Assembly (NCBI GenBank): GCA_001940645.1
Contig: MDVS01000060.1
Coordinates: 1-34,237 of the forward strand
Source: Candidatus Heimdallarchaeota archaeon LC_3
GTDB taxonomy: Archaea > Asgardarchaeota > Heimdallarchaeia > Hodarchaeales > LC-3
Length of the DNA stretch: 34,237 nucleotides
Reading direction: 5' to 3'
This document shows, piece after piece, positions 18,311 through 25,438 of the stretch; position 1 is the first letter of the stretch; each line of letters opens with the position of its first letter. The notes under the pieces were generated by a model. The model was given only the letters and a program-made list of their open reading frames with translations. It had not been told where the DNA came from and did no database searches. A program made the translations under genes and the position numbers.

Positions 18311-18457
18311 ATGAATGAAGAAATCGAAATTATAAATAAAGTAAATGACGTTTTGAAAACATTTGTCAATGGAATTAATGAGAAATTTAAAGAGATAGAC
18401 TCTAAACTTTCAAATATAACAAAAAAAATAGATATTTTAGAAGAAAAGATAAAATAA
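18311..18457 (+). CDS. Tiny coiled-coil protein, 48 aa
   Basis: A 48-codon plus-strand ORF from ATG 18311 to TAA 18457. The product is Lys/Glu/Ile-rich with heptad-spaced hydrophobics (for example INEKFKEIDSKLSNITKKI), which predicts a single amphipathic coiled-coil helix. It has no recognisable homologue that I can name. A TATA-like TTTAATATAC lies at 18258-18267. It reads away from polB and toward the 3' end of the large minus-strand gene, 21 nt short of it. The regular heptads and its filling of an otherwise empty gap support a real gene, but the small size leaves doubt. Confidence 0.5.
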   Translation: MNEEIEIINKVNDVLKTFVNGINEKFKEIDSKLSNITKKIDILEEKIK

Positions 18458-18478
18458 ACCATCTTTCTTTATTTCTTG

Positions 18479-20350
18479 TTAATATAATGGTAAGATTTCG
18501 CGAAGTCTTGCTTTTATTTCGGGTGGTAATTTTCTTCCTATCATTCTATTTTTCAAATTTCGAACCCTTTCCTTCCTCCATAAGTTTGTAAATTGATAAA
18601 CAGGCTCTGTTCCTGTTACCACGCGCTCTATAATTTCTTCTTTCTCCCATTTTGTTAATAACTGTCTCAATTCTAATTTGTTCATTTCTGATATTTGTTC
18701 CATTTGTTCAACTGTTAAAGGTCCAATTGATAAGCCAACTAATATCCAATTTTCTGATCTATCCATGATTATACTAAAATAATCAATTATTTTTCTGGAA
18801 ATTTCGGGATTTGTTAAATTTGATTTTATATGGCTTGTATCTGTCTCGTCTTCTCCTTGTGATACAACATAGTTAAATTCTTTTTCTTGGGATTTGAACT
18901 TTGAATCCTGACTACTTATAACATTATAGAATACATTTTTATCGAATTCTGGATCTCCTTCATATTTATCTAGTACTTTTTGAAAAGCGATCTTTTCAAG
19001 CTCTTCGATACTAGGTGTTTCTAATCCTTCTTTGAAGTGAGATTTTTTCTTTACTGAATTATCATAGTTGTTGTAAGCGGCTTCTAGATGTTTCAATTCA
19101 ATCTCCAGTTCCTCTTTGACTCTTTGTAGTTCAATATATTTTTCTCGTAGCTTCTCTGTTTTTTTCTCATAATAATATTTCGAATAGATAGCCTGAAGTC
19201 TGTTGTTCTTTTCTTCGTCGAGTTTGTTACTATAATCGCTCAACAAATTCTCTAAAACTACGATTCTATCATCTTTCATTTTAATTTGGACAGATAAACT
19301 ATTTATTTTTCCAAGCAGTTCTTTTGGATTAGAATTTTTATCGATAAAGGAAAGATTTAATATTGTTTTATTCTCAATTGTATTTTTTACAATATAAGCT
19401 GGTATTATTCTTGATCCTTCTTGAATTGAACCATTTTCCCATAACATACCAATTCTTGTGAGAATTTTTACAATTTCATTAGTGATCTCATTTGTTCGAA
19501 ACATAAACAATATTTGATCTGTGTGCTTCAAATTTCGATAAATTCTTGAGTAAGAAAACCAAATATTAAGAAATTCAATAATTTCTCTATCAGAATGGTT
19601 ATTAACAATTGCTCGTATGATTTCTGGAACTTCAGCGTTTTCTTTTCCAGTATATATTCGAATAATGGCTTTAACTAATGGTAATGGGATTTTGATGTAA
19701 ATTCCTCTTTTATTTTCCCCTTTTGGTAACTCTACACTAAAGATATCAGAAAATAATGTTAGAAATACCTTTGCTTTTTCTGGGTTATCAGTCTGAAAGA
19801 TTCCTGTATTAAAAACGTGTCTGGTTAGACACATAAGAGCTAAAAGTTTTGGAATGGGTGAATTTGGTATTTTTATTGGCAATTTTATGGGTAATTGAAT
19901 TTTTTGAGTTCCTAATGAAAGAAGTGTAAAAGAACTTACAAATAAATCTTTGTCATTTAACAACAAAGATCTGATAGTGCTTAAGGGTATTGTCATGTCT
20001 AAATTTGTCTTGTATCTATTCCATGTTGTTCTCCCTATAATTTGTAAAATGTCATTAGCTTGTTTAGTTGGGGTTTGAAAAACAAATAATCTCCCTCTTT
20101 TTGATAATTTTACTCTAGTTTCATCAGGAAAATGAATTAATGATAGCCATTCATATGTTAATGAATCATCAAAAGAATAATCCAAAAGCATTTCTTCTGT
20201 GTTTGTATCATCAAGATCTTCTGTATCTTCATATTCAAATGAATAGTCTAGCTCTTCATCTAGAAGACTGTTAGAATTCGATTTTTTGTTTATATAATTG
20301 ATATCTGAATTTTTTTTATTTGTAATTGGTTGATTATTTGATTGTTCCAT
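18479..20350 (-). CDS. Large protein with HTH, LAGLIDADG-like, coiled-coil and winged-helix regions
   Basis: I do not recognise this as a named protein. Read in order from the ATG at 20350 (623 aa): an acidic Asn/Ser/Asp-rich tail (1-65); an HTH-like segment (about 95-135, IIGRTTWNRYKTN...IPLSTIRSLL); two repeats that look like LAGLIDADG-fold halves (about 165-230, starting IPKLLALMCLTRHVFNTG, and 255-325, IIEFLNIWFSYSRIYRN with FRTNEITNEIVKILTRIGM); a long coiled coil (about 340-430); and a winged-helix-like C-terminus (about 535-590, PLTVEQMEQISEMNKLELRQLL). The metal-binding Asp/Glu expected at the end of each LAGLIDADG helix is missing, so nuclease activity is unlikely. This suggests a domesticated DNA-binding protein. 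A TTG at 20362 is an alternative start. Confidence 0.6.
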   Translation of the reverse strand: MEQSNNQPITNKKNSDINYINKKSNSNSLLDEELDYSFEYEDTEDLDDTNTEEMLLDYSFDDSLTYEWLSLIHFPDETRVKLSKRGRLFVFQTPTKQANDILQIIGRTTWNRYKTNLDMTIPLSTIRSLLLNDKDLFVSSFTLLSLGTQKIQLPIKLPIKIPNSPIPKLLALMCLTRHVFNTGIFQTDNPEKAKVFLTLFSDIFSVELPKGENKRGIYIKIPLPLVKAIIRIYTGKENAEVPEIIRAIVNNHSDREIIEFLNIWFSYSRIYRNLKHTDQILFMFRTNEITNEIVKILTRIGMLWENGSIQEGSRIIPAYIVKNTIENKTILNLSFIDKNSNPKELLGKINSLSVQIKMKDDRIVVLENLLSDYSNKLDEEKNNRLQAIYSKYYYEKKTEKLREKYIELQRVKEELEIELKHLEAAYNNYDNSVKKKSHFKEGLETPSIEELEKIAFQKVLDKYEGDPEFDKNVFYNVISSQDSKFKSQEKEFNYVVSQGEDETDTSHIKSNLTNPEISRKIIDYFSIIMDRSENWILVGLSIGPLTVEQMEQISEMNKLELRQLLTKWEKEEIIERVVTGTEPVYQFTNLWRKERVRNLKNRMIGRKLPPEIKARLREILPLY

Positions 20351-20575
20351 TTTTAAGACCAAAATTACTAAATTATTGCATTTAAAACTAACTGACTAAA
20401 GTTCTCCTTTAATAGATTACTTGTGAATTAAATTTCTTAAAGGTTGCAATTTTAAAAAAACCGTATTTTCTTCCAATTTAGCAAAAATTAACATTGAAAA
20501 AAGATTTTTTAATAATTTTTAATCCATTGACTAAAAATAACAATTTTTATATTTGAAAAATTAAAAAATTGATTT
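20351..20575. other. AT-rich intergenic region upstream of the LAGLIDADG-like gene
   Basis: About 225 nt, extremely AT-rich, between eS8 and the large minus-strand gene; it must hold the promoter of the latter and the end of the eS8 transcript. Runs of A/T such as TTTTTTAATAATTTTTAA at 20504-20521 are seen. No ORF or RNA gene is evident. Confidence 0.35.
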
Positions 20576-20953
20576 TTATTTTTCGATAAGTATTCCGCTA
20601 ATCACACCGGATTGTCCTGGTCTACTGGTTATTCTAACTTGGCCCTGTTCAGTTTCTATTACAGCACCAGCTGTCATTATCTTTCTTCTAGCATAGTTTC
20701 TGTTTGCAGGATTATCTAGGACATCCAGTATTTTATATCTTTTTGTTCCTTTTGGAGTAGAGACATTTACGAATTGTTCTTGGTATAATCTAGCTTTCAT
20801 ATTTCCCCCTCTTGTTCTAATTAACTTTCTCCTAGTTTCCCCTTGTCTCGTTTCCCCAGAATATCTTCCTAATTCAGATTTCCTTTTTTTACGATCTTGG
20901 TGATATTTTCCACCTGTATATTTCCTGTTTGAGCGTCTGTGCCATTGAACCAT
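20576..20953 (-). CDS. rps8e: Ribosomal protein eS8
   Basis: Archaeal/eukaryotic small-subunit protein. The N-terminus carries the signature WHRRSNRKYTGGKYHQDRKK; the body has RTRGGNMKARLYQEQFVNV, VLDNPANRNYARRKIMTAGAVI and the C-terminal TSRPGQSGVISGIL. 125 residues is the usual archaeal length. ATG start. It stands alone and diverges from ornithine carbamoyltransferase across a ~230-nt promoter region. Confidence 0.96.
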   Translation of the reverse strand: MVQWHRRSNRKYTGGKYHQDRKKRKSELGRYSGETRQGETRRKLIRTRGGNMKARLYQEQFVNVSTPKGTKRYKILDVLDNPANRNYARRKIMTAGAVIETEQGQVRITSRPGQSGVISGILIEK

Positions 20954-21187
20954 TTATGCATTACCACTACTATTTTTAAAGGCTTTTTTATTTTGATATA
21001 GTTTTAATTAAGAATAATAATAACCAGTTTTGAAATTTTTAAATCAATTTTTGAAACTTAGTAAAGAATATTTTCAAAATTTTCACATATATCCTCGAAA
21101 TATATTTTATATTTACTTTTCTTTGAAAAATTCGATTGAAATTGTAGAAATAGTTACAATTTACAATTGAAAAATCAGGTGGAAACA
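20954..21187. promoter_or_regulatory. Divergent promoter region between eS8 and ornithine carbamoyltransferase
   Basis: AT-rich spacer of about 230 nt. TATA-like TATATTTTATATTT at 21099-21112 is a good candidate for the plus-strand promoter. GGTGG at 21178-21182 is the ribosome binding site for the ATG at 21188. Confidence 0.45.
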
Positions 21188-22117
21188 ATGGACCTTTATG
21201 GACGTAATTTACTTACTTTAAAAGATTTTACAACCAAAGAAATTGATTATATATTAGATATTTCTGAGCAACTGAAAAAGCAGCACAAATCCAATGAATT
21301 AGCAAAATCTCTATTGAATAAATCGTTAGGAATGATATTTCAAAAAAAATCTACTCGAACACGTGTGTCATCGGAAGTCGCAATGTTTTTAATGGGGGGT
21401 CACGCATTATTTCTAGGAAAAGATGATATCCAGCTAGGAGTAAATGAGACTCTTAAAGATACTTCATTAGTACTATCGCGAATGGTTTCAGGAGTATTAG
21501 CAAGAGTTTTTGAACATTCTATAGTGGAAGAGTTAGCAGAGCATTCATCTATTCCAATCATTAATGCTCTCTCAGACACATATCATCCACTGCAAATTTT
21601 GGCTGATTTACTAACGATTAGGGAGAAATATCAGAAACTTGAAGGATTAAAACTAGCTTGGGTGGGGGATGGCAATAATGTGTTACATTCACTTTTAGTA
21701 GCTTGTCCAAAAATGAAAATTGATCTATCTGTGGCTACTCCTAATAATTATAGGCCTAATGAAGAAATTGTCAATTATTCCAAAAAATTAGCTCTGGTAT
21801 ATAATTCTTCAGTAGAGCTTAAAAACGATCCAGAAGTAGTTGTGAAAAACGCGGATATTATTGTTACAGATACTTTTATATCAATGGGACAAGAATCTGA
21901 GACTGAGAAAAGAAAAGAGTCATTTAGAAATTATCAAGTAAACGATAATCTAGTAAAGTTAGCAAAACCAGATTACATTTTTATGCATTGTTTACCAAGA
22001 CACCAAGAAGAAGTTTCAGATGATGTTTTCTATTCAGATCATTCTGTAGTGTTTGATGAAGCTGAAAATAGACTTTATACAGCCATGGGTATTTTTAAAA
22101 TATTATTATCAAAATAA
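21188..22117 (+). CDS. argF: Ornithine carbamoyltransferase
   Basis: Makes citrulline from carbamoyl phosphate and ornithine in arginine synthesis (or the reverse in arginine breakdown). The carbamoyl-phosphate site STRTR is at about residue 52, followed by HALFLGKDDIQLG and DTYHPLQILADLLT; the ornithine-side motifs are VTDTFISMGQE and HCLPRHQEEVSDDV, and the C-terminus has the family's ENRLYTAMGI. I prefer the ATG at 21188 because GGTGG lies 5 nt upstream; a TTG at 21167 would add seven residues. 309 residues is normal. No other arginine genes are adjacent. Confidence 0.95.
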   Translation: MDLYGRNLLTLKDFTTKEIDYILDISEQLKKQHKSNELAKSLLNKSLGMIFQKKSTRTRVSSEVAMFLMGGHALFLGKDDIQLGVNETLKDTSLVLSRMVSGVLARVFEHSIVEELAEHSSIPIINALSDTYHPLQILADLLTIREKYQKLEGLKLAWVGDGNNVLHSLLVACPKMKIDLSVATPNNYRPNEEIVNYSKKLALVYNSSVELKNDPEVVVKNADIIVTDTFISMGQESETEKRKESFRNYQVNDNLVKLAKPDYIFMHCLPRHQEEVSDDVFYSDHSVVFDEAENRLYTAMGIFKILLSK

Positions 22118-22132
22118 AAACATTATAAATTC

Positions 22133-22495
22133 TTACCCACCATGGATTGCTGAAAGAAAAGTAATTTCACTTTTGGGATCTAAAAGAGTATCTAAACCTC
22201 CTTTAGCATTATAATCAACTCCATCAACGATTATAATAATTCCTCTTTTTGGAGAAAGATCTTTATCGAAAAATTCCCAAAATTTTTCTCCTAATTCAAT
22301 TTGACACATCTTCAATATTGTTTTCAAAGTAATCTCATTAGAGGAGATATCGATATTATAGCTTTTTTTCCTCCAATTATCCCTTATTATGCCCATTAAT
22401 TTAATTTTAATCGTACTAGTACTCAACTTAACACTTATCCTTAATAATTGGTAATTCATGTTCGTAGAAAAATACAAAACAGAAGCATCTTGCAT
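22133..22495 (-). CDS. Urm1/MoaD-like ubiquitin-fold protein ending in HGG
   Basis: A beta-grasp protein whose last residues are ITFLSAIHGG. A C-terminal Gly-Gly is adenylated by an E1-like enzyme so that the protein can carry sulfur (for tRNA thiolation or molybdopterin) or be attached to other proteins. The end closely resembles eukaryotic Urm1 (FISTLHGG) and archaeal SAMPs; upstream, IIIIVDGVDYNAKGGLDTLL fits the conserved hairpin of Urm1. The fold seems to begin at about residue 28, and the first ~27 residues are an unusual extension, so a later start (for example the MNYQ methionine) is possible. It converges with ornithine carbamoyltransferase at 15 nt. No E1-like gene is in the window. 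Confidence 0.82.
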   Translation of the reverse strand: MQDASVLYFSTNMNYQLLRISVKLSTSTIKIKLMGIIRDNWRKKSYNIDISSNEITLKTILKMCQIELGEKFWEFFDKDLSPKRGIIIIVDGVDYNAKGGLDTLLDPKSEITFLSAIHGG

Positions 22496-22753
22496 CAGAT
22501 TAATTACTCCATTTTAAAATGTAATTCAATTAATCATATTATTGGAAATGATGACAAAAAGCCCAAGATAAATCGAATTTTCCTCTTAAAGAATCGATCT
22601 TTTTGATTAAATATTGATTAATGTCTTAGATCTTGAGTTCTGATCCAAAATTTTTAACAATGAGTTCTTAGAATTTTCTATAAAATCAGTATCTATTTTC
22701 TTGAACAAAATTTATTAATTTAACTTAAAGTAATCCGTTATAGCTTTAATTAA
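22496..22753. other. Intergenic region upstream of the Urm1-like gene and tRNA-Gly
   Basis: 258 nt, AT-rich. It must contain the promoter of the Urm1-like gene (minus) and that of tRNA-Gly (plus; a TATA-like TTTATTAATTTAA lies at 22709-22721, about 40 nt before the tRNA). No ORF is evident. Confidence 0.35.
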
Positions 22754-22824
22754 GCGCTGCTAGTCTAATGGCAGGACGGAGGCTTCCCAAGCCTCTGATC
22801 GGGGTTCAATTCCCCGGCTGCGCA
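22754..22824 (+). tRNA. tRNA-Gly (anticodon CCC)
   Basis: Cloverleaf visible: acceptor GCGCTGC/GCTGCGC with discriminator A; D stem GTC/GAC; anticodon stem GAGGC/GCCTC around loop TTCCCAA with anticodon CCC at 22786-22788; T stem CGGGG/CCCCG around TTCAATT. CCA is not encoded. The acceptor stem has one U5-U68 mismatch. No intron. The arms are standard, so the gene is probably functional. Confidence 0.93.
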
Positions 22825-22957
22825 TAAAAATTAGTTTTCATAGAAATTATCATTAAAACTTTGACTTTTGATGGATTAATAATCAGTAATCATTATTAAT
22901 TAGTTCATTAAATGAATTTTTAAAATTTCCCAAATATTACTAGCGAGGAATAGACTT

Positions 22958-23428
22958 TTGGATAATTTACGATCAAATAATGACATTATCTTTGACAAAA
23001 TTGTATTAGGAGGTACTTTTGATCGTATACATAAAGGACATTTGCTGTTATTTCACATAGCTTTTACTTTAAGTAAAGAAGTCACCATTGGTCTAACTTC
23101 AGAGTTTTATTTAAATAAATATCCCAAAAAAATAGCTCCAAAAATCATTTTTTCTTATAACAAAAGGAAAAACCAACTTATTCAGTTATTTGATGAGAAT
23201 CAATGGAGAAATTATAGGGTTATTCCTATTCGACATCCTTATGGGTTAGCACATATAGAAGATTTCGATGCTATTATTGGTTCTGAAGAAACTTTATCTT
23301 CAATAATTAAGATAAACGATTATCGATTTAGATCAAGCCTTAATAAATTAAAAATAATTATAATTCCAAAATCTCTTTCTGATGAAGGAGAAATTTACTC
23401 ATCATCTACTCTAAGAACTAAAAAATGA
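22958..23428 (+). CDS. coaD: Phosphopantetheine adenylyltransferase, archaeal type
   Basis: Joins ATP and 4'-phosphopantetheine to dephospho-CoA, the penultimate step of coenzyme A synthesis. The nucleotidyltransferase signature GGTFDRIHKGH (HxGH variant) is at residues ~18-28; the archaeal family continues with GLTSEFYLNKYPKK and ends with the ISSTxxR-like YSSSTLRTKK. 156 residues is normal. TTG start with GAGGA 8 nt upstream. Follows tRNA-Gly by 133 nt. Confidence 0.93.
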   Translation: MDNLRSNNDIIFDKIVLGGTFDRIHKGHLLLFHIAFTLSKEVTIGLTSEFYLNKYPKKIAPKIIFSYNKRKNQLIQLFDENQWRNYRVIPIRHPYGLAHIEDFDAIIGSEETLSSIIKINDYRFRSSLNKLKIIIIPKSLSDEGEIYSSSTLRTKK

Positions 23429-23513
23429 AAGATTTAAACTGAATTATTATAAATATTGTCAATTTTGATCGAATTTAAGCAAATATTTTTCAAGGACAAT
23501 TTAAATATAATTT

Positions 23514-23762
23514 TAGCTATGATAGGCTATTCCCCTATTTGAGGACAATTTTGAGCTTATAGCAGTGAAAAATTGAGCAAATTAAGGGTTACACTTGAGC
23601 GTTTCAAGGTTCTTGAATAAATTTGAAGACGGGCTATCTCATGAAATTTGACGGATCGTCATTATAGTTGATGAATGTTGATGCAACCCTTCATTGTAAC
23701 ACAAGAACCCGGGATTGACAACGGATATCACTAGAAGAGCAAGATGAGCATGCCTATGGCTA
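23514..23762 (+). ncRNA. Candidate structured non-coding RNA (possible RNase P RNA-like)
   Basis: No ORF covers 23429-23897, yet G+C here (about 40% by hand count of 23581-23760) is clearly above the surrounding sequence, a known mark of structured RNAs in AT-rich archaea. Long-range pairings close the element: TAGC + ATAGGC (23514-23527) with GCCTAT + GGCTA (23752-23762). Inside, AAGGGTT (23584-23590) matches AACCCTT (23685-23691), GGTTCTTG (23608-23615) matches CAAGAACC (23702-23709), and TGACG/CGTCA forms a local hairpin (23650-23662). GAGGA (23541), GATGAATG (23670) and ACAAGAACCCGG (23701-23712) recall, in order, conserved blocks CR-I, CR-IV and CR-V of RNase P RNA, but the P4 core GGCUUA is not matched. 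The class is therefore unsure; strand is inferred from those blocks. Confidence 0.5.
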
Positions 23763-23897
23763 ACGCTATGAATCTGAATTTTGTGTTAGGTGATAACAAC
23801 AAATCCCATTAATTTTTGTAATTTATGAAGGAATTTTGTGGTTCTTAAAAATAAATTACTTTCCAGTTTCCAAATTAACTGTATTATCTTTATCTAC

Positions 23898-24179
23898 TTA
23901 AAAGGACAAATTTTGTAAAATATCATCTATTATACTAATAAAACTATCAATGATTTCATTAAAAACAGAATATAAAATAACAAAAAAGAATAAAGCTATC
24001 AATAATAATCCAACTTCTTCAACAAAAGGAGATGCTCTTCTTAATTTGATTTTCGGAAAATTATAATTCAATTTTATTAGGTGATCTAAAATTAAATTCA
24101 TCAATAGAATTTTAATTCTAACAACTGAACCTAGGATTTTTTTTTTGACATTGAACATATTAATGAAAAAAAGTGACAT
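23898..24179 (-). CDS. Small single-pass membrane protein, possibly pilin-like
   Basis: 93 residues with one strong hydrophobic segment (about 55-71, VGLLLIALFFFVILYSV) directly after KLRRASPFVEE. A basic stretch followed by SP and a Glu before a hydrophobic helix resembles archaeal type IV pilin (class III) signal regions, but no mature domain of any size follows, only ~20 residues. The N-terminal ~25 residues before MNLILDH may not be translated. It diverges from the DUF92 gene. Function unknown; the gene could be spurious. Confidence 0.4.
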   Translation of the reverse strand: MSLFFINMFNVKKKILGSVVRIKILLMNLILDHLIKLNYNFPKIKLRRASPFVEEVGLLLIALFFFVILYSVFNEIIDSFISIIDDILQNLSF

Positions 24180-24274
24180 TATTATTTAATCTCACAATTT
24201 TCAATTAAGTTAATTATATGATTCTTTACAGAAATTGATTTACAATATTTTTGAGTTTAAATGAGGAATTATCT

Positions 24275-25159
24275 ATGGATTTAAACCAATTATCAATTAG
24301 AATTTCATTTGGGATACTTCTAAATCTTCCTGTGTTAATTTTAGTACTGAAAAAAAAATATCTAACTTGGCCAGGAGGATTAATGTTAGCTGGGTTAACA
24401 GGATTAATTCTTTTTATATTTCACCCACTTTTCTGGGTGATACTATTGATTTTCTTTTCAACATCATCTTTTTTGTCCAAATACAGATTTTCAGATAAGA
24501 AAGAAATTTCTTTGAACTTTTCAAAAACAAATCAACGAGACGTATGGCAGGTATTAGCAAATAATCTTGGATTTGTTTTATTTGCGTTTTTACATTTCTA
24601 TTTTATTGATCAATCTTTGATAAATGTTTTTTCCTCTTTCAGCATTGCTGCTTTTACATATCTAGCAGTTATGAATGCAGACACATGGGCTACTGAAATA
24701 GGAATAATTTCAAATAAGGATGCTCATTATATTTTAAATTTAAGAAAAAAAGTTCCATCTGGCACTTCTGGGGGAGTTTCAATTTCAGGAACAATATCAG
24801 GATTACTCGGATCTTATTTAATATCGTTTTCAGTTGTGGTGGGATTCATAATTAACAATTACTTAATTAATCTGGCTTTAACATATTTTCAATATTTTAT
24901 TGTTTTTTTAACTATAGGATTTTTTGGATTTTTAGGTATGCTTGTAGATAGTATACTGGGAGGGTTGGTACAGGTAATGTATTACTGTCCTACTTGTGAA
25001 AATATAACTGAGGCAACTCTTCACTCTAAATGTGGAGGAACAATTACAATATACGATAAGGGTATAAAATGGATTAATAACGATGTTGTTAATATTATTT
25101 CTGGATTGTTATCTACAGTATTATCATTTCTTTTTATTAAAACAACTTTAACAATATAA
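24275..25159 (+). CDS. DUF92/TMEM19 family membrane protein
   Basis: Integral membrane protein with about six to seven hydrophobic segments. The family signature is complete: AVMNADTWATEIG, then SGTSGGVSISGTISGLLGS, and FGFLGMLVDSILGGLVQ. Plant member VTE6 acts as a phytyl-phosphate kinase, so a role in prenyl-lipid phosphate metabolism is plausible, as in archaeal membrane lipid synthesis. A CxxC...C cluster (CPTCENITEATLHSKCGG) between helices is common in archaeal members. I prefer ATG 24275, which has GAGGA 7 nt upstream; a TTG at 24251 would add eight residues. Confidence 0.85.
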   Translation: MDLNQLSIRISFGILLNLPVLILVLKKKYLTWPGGLMLAGLTGLILFIFHPLFWVILLIFFSTSSFLSKYRFSDKKEISLNFSKTNQRDVWQVLANNLGFVLFAFLHFYFIDQSLINVFSSFSIAAFTYLAVMNADTWATEIGIISNKDAHYILNLRKKVPSGTSGGVSISGTISGLLGSYLISFSVVVGFIINNYLINLALTYFQYFIVFLTIGFFGFLGMLVDSILGGLVQVMYYCPTCENITEATLHSKCGGTITIYDKGIKWINNDVVNIISGLLSTVLSFLFIKTTLTI

Positions 25160-25178
25160 ATATTGTTAACAATAATAT
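25143..25178 (+). terminator. Inverted repeats at the end of the DUF92 gene
   Basis: AACAATA at 25150-25156 pairs with TATTGTT at 25161-25167 over a 4-nt loop that includes the stop codon, and TATTGTTAACAATA (25161-25174) is itself a perfect palindrome. The hairpin could protect the 3' end or end transcription, but no long T run follows at once. Low confidence. Confidence 0.3.
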
Positions 25179-25302
25179 TACAAACCTTTTCAGCTTTAAT
25201 TTGAATTTTAGAAAAGAAATTATGTTTCATTTTCCAAAATATGGATCAAATTTTCTAACTCTATTCTAGTTACGTAAAAAAAAGAAAAATAAAATAACAA
25301 AA

Positions 25303-25314
25303 AAATATATAATA
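25303..25314 (+). promoter_or_regulatory. TATA box of tRNA-Glu
   Basis: AAATATATAATA, centred about 31 nt before the first base of the tRNA, inside an A-rich tract; this is the expected spacing for an archaeal tRNA promoter. Confidence 0.5.
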
Positions 25315-25360
25315 AACTCTAAGTTTCAAATTCATATCTGCTCCGATAGTGTAGTCCGGT

Positions 25361-25384
25361 ATGCAAGTGAATAGCTTGCCCGGT
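25361..25384 (+). other. tRNA-Glu intron 1 (D loop)
   Basis: The junction forms an exact bulge-helix-bulge: CCGG (25356-25359) pairs with CCGG (25380-25383); the two 3-nt bulges are TAT and TAA; the inner helix is GCAAG/CTTGC around a 7-nt loop. Cutting after the first or the second bulge base yields the same mature tRNA, so the boundary may shift by one. Confidence 0.85.
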
Positions 25385-25402
25385 AAGCATCAAGGACTCT
25401 CG

Positions 25403-25438
25403 ATTTACATACAACTAAAATTGTATCTATAAATAGAA
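25403..25438 (+). other. tRNA-Glu intron 2 (position 37/38)
   Basis: Canonical archaeal intron position. The intron folds as ATTTA/TAAAT plus ATACAA/TTGTAT stems. The central helix between exon TCT (25398-25400) and intron AGA (25434-25436) has only 3 pairs, a relaxed bulge-helix-bulge. Confidence 0.85.

Noticed and set aside
18280..18462. Minus-strand ORF of 60 aa
   Set aside because: It is antisense to the 48-aa coiled-coil ORF, is almost all hydrophobic and Ser, and has no ribosome binding site; the plus-strand frame is more protein-like.
18479..20350. Active homing endonuclease or intein in the LAGLIDADG-like protein
   Set aside because: The acidic active-site residues are missing, there is no splice-junction motif, and the protein is a free-standing gene.
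22545..22645. Possible box C/D sRNA (ATGATGA at 22550 and CTGA at 22637)
   Set aside because: The boxes are too far apart (about 85 nt), with no convincing D'/C' boxes or terminal stem.
23514..23762. SRP RNA as the identity of the structured RNA
   Set aside because: The helix 8 signature (GGAA tetraloop with the AGCAGC-type side) is absent, so this identity was dropped in favour of an RNase P-like or unknown RNA.
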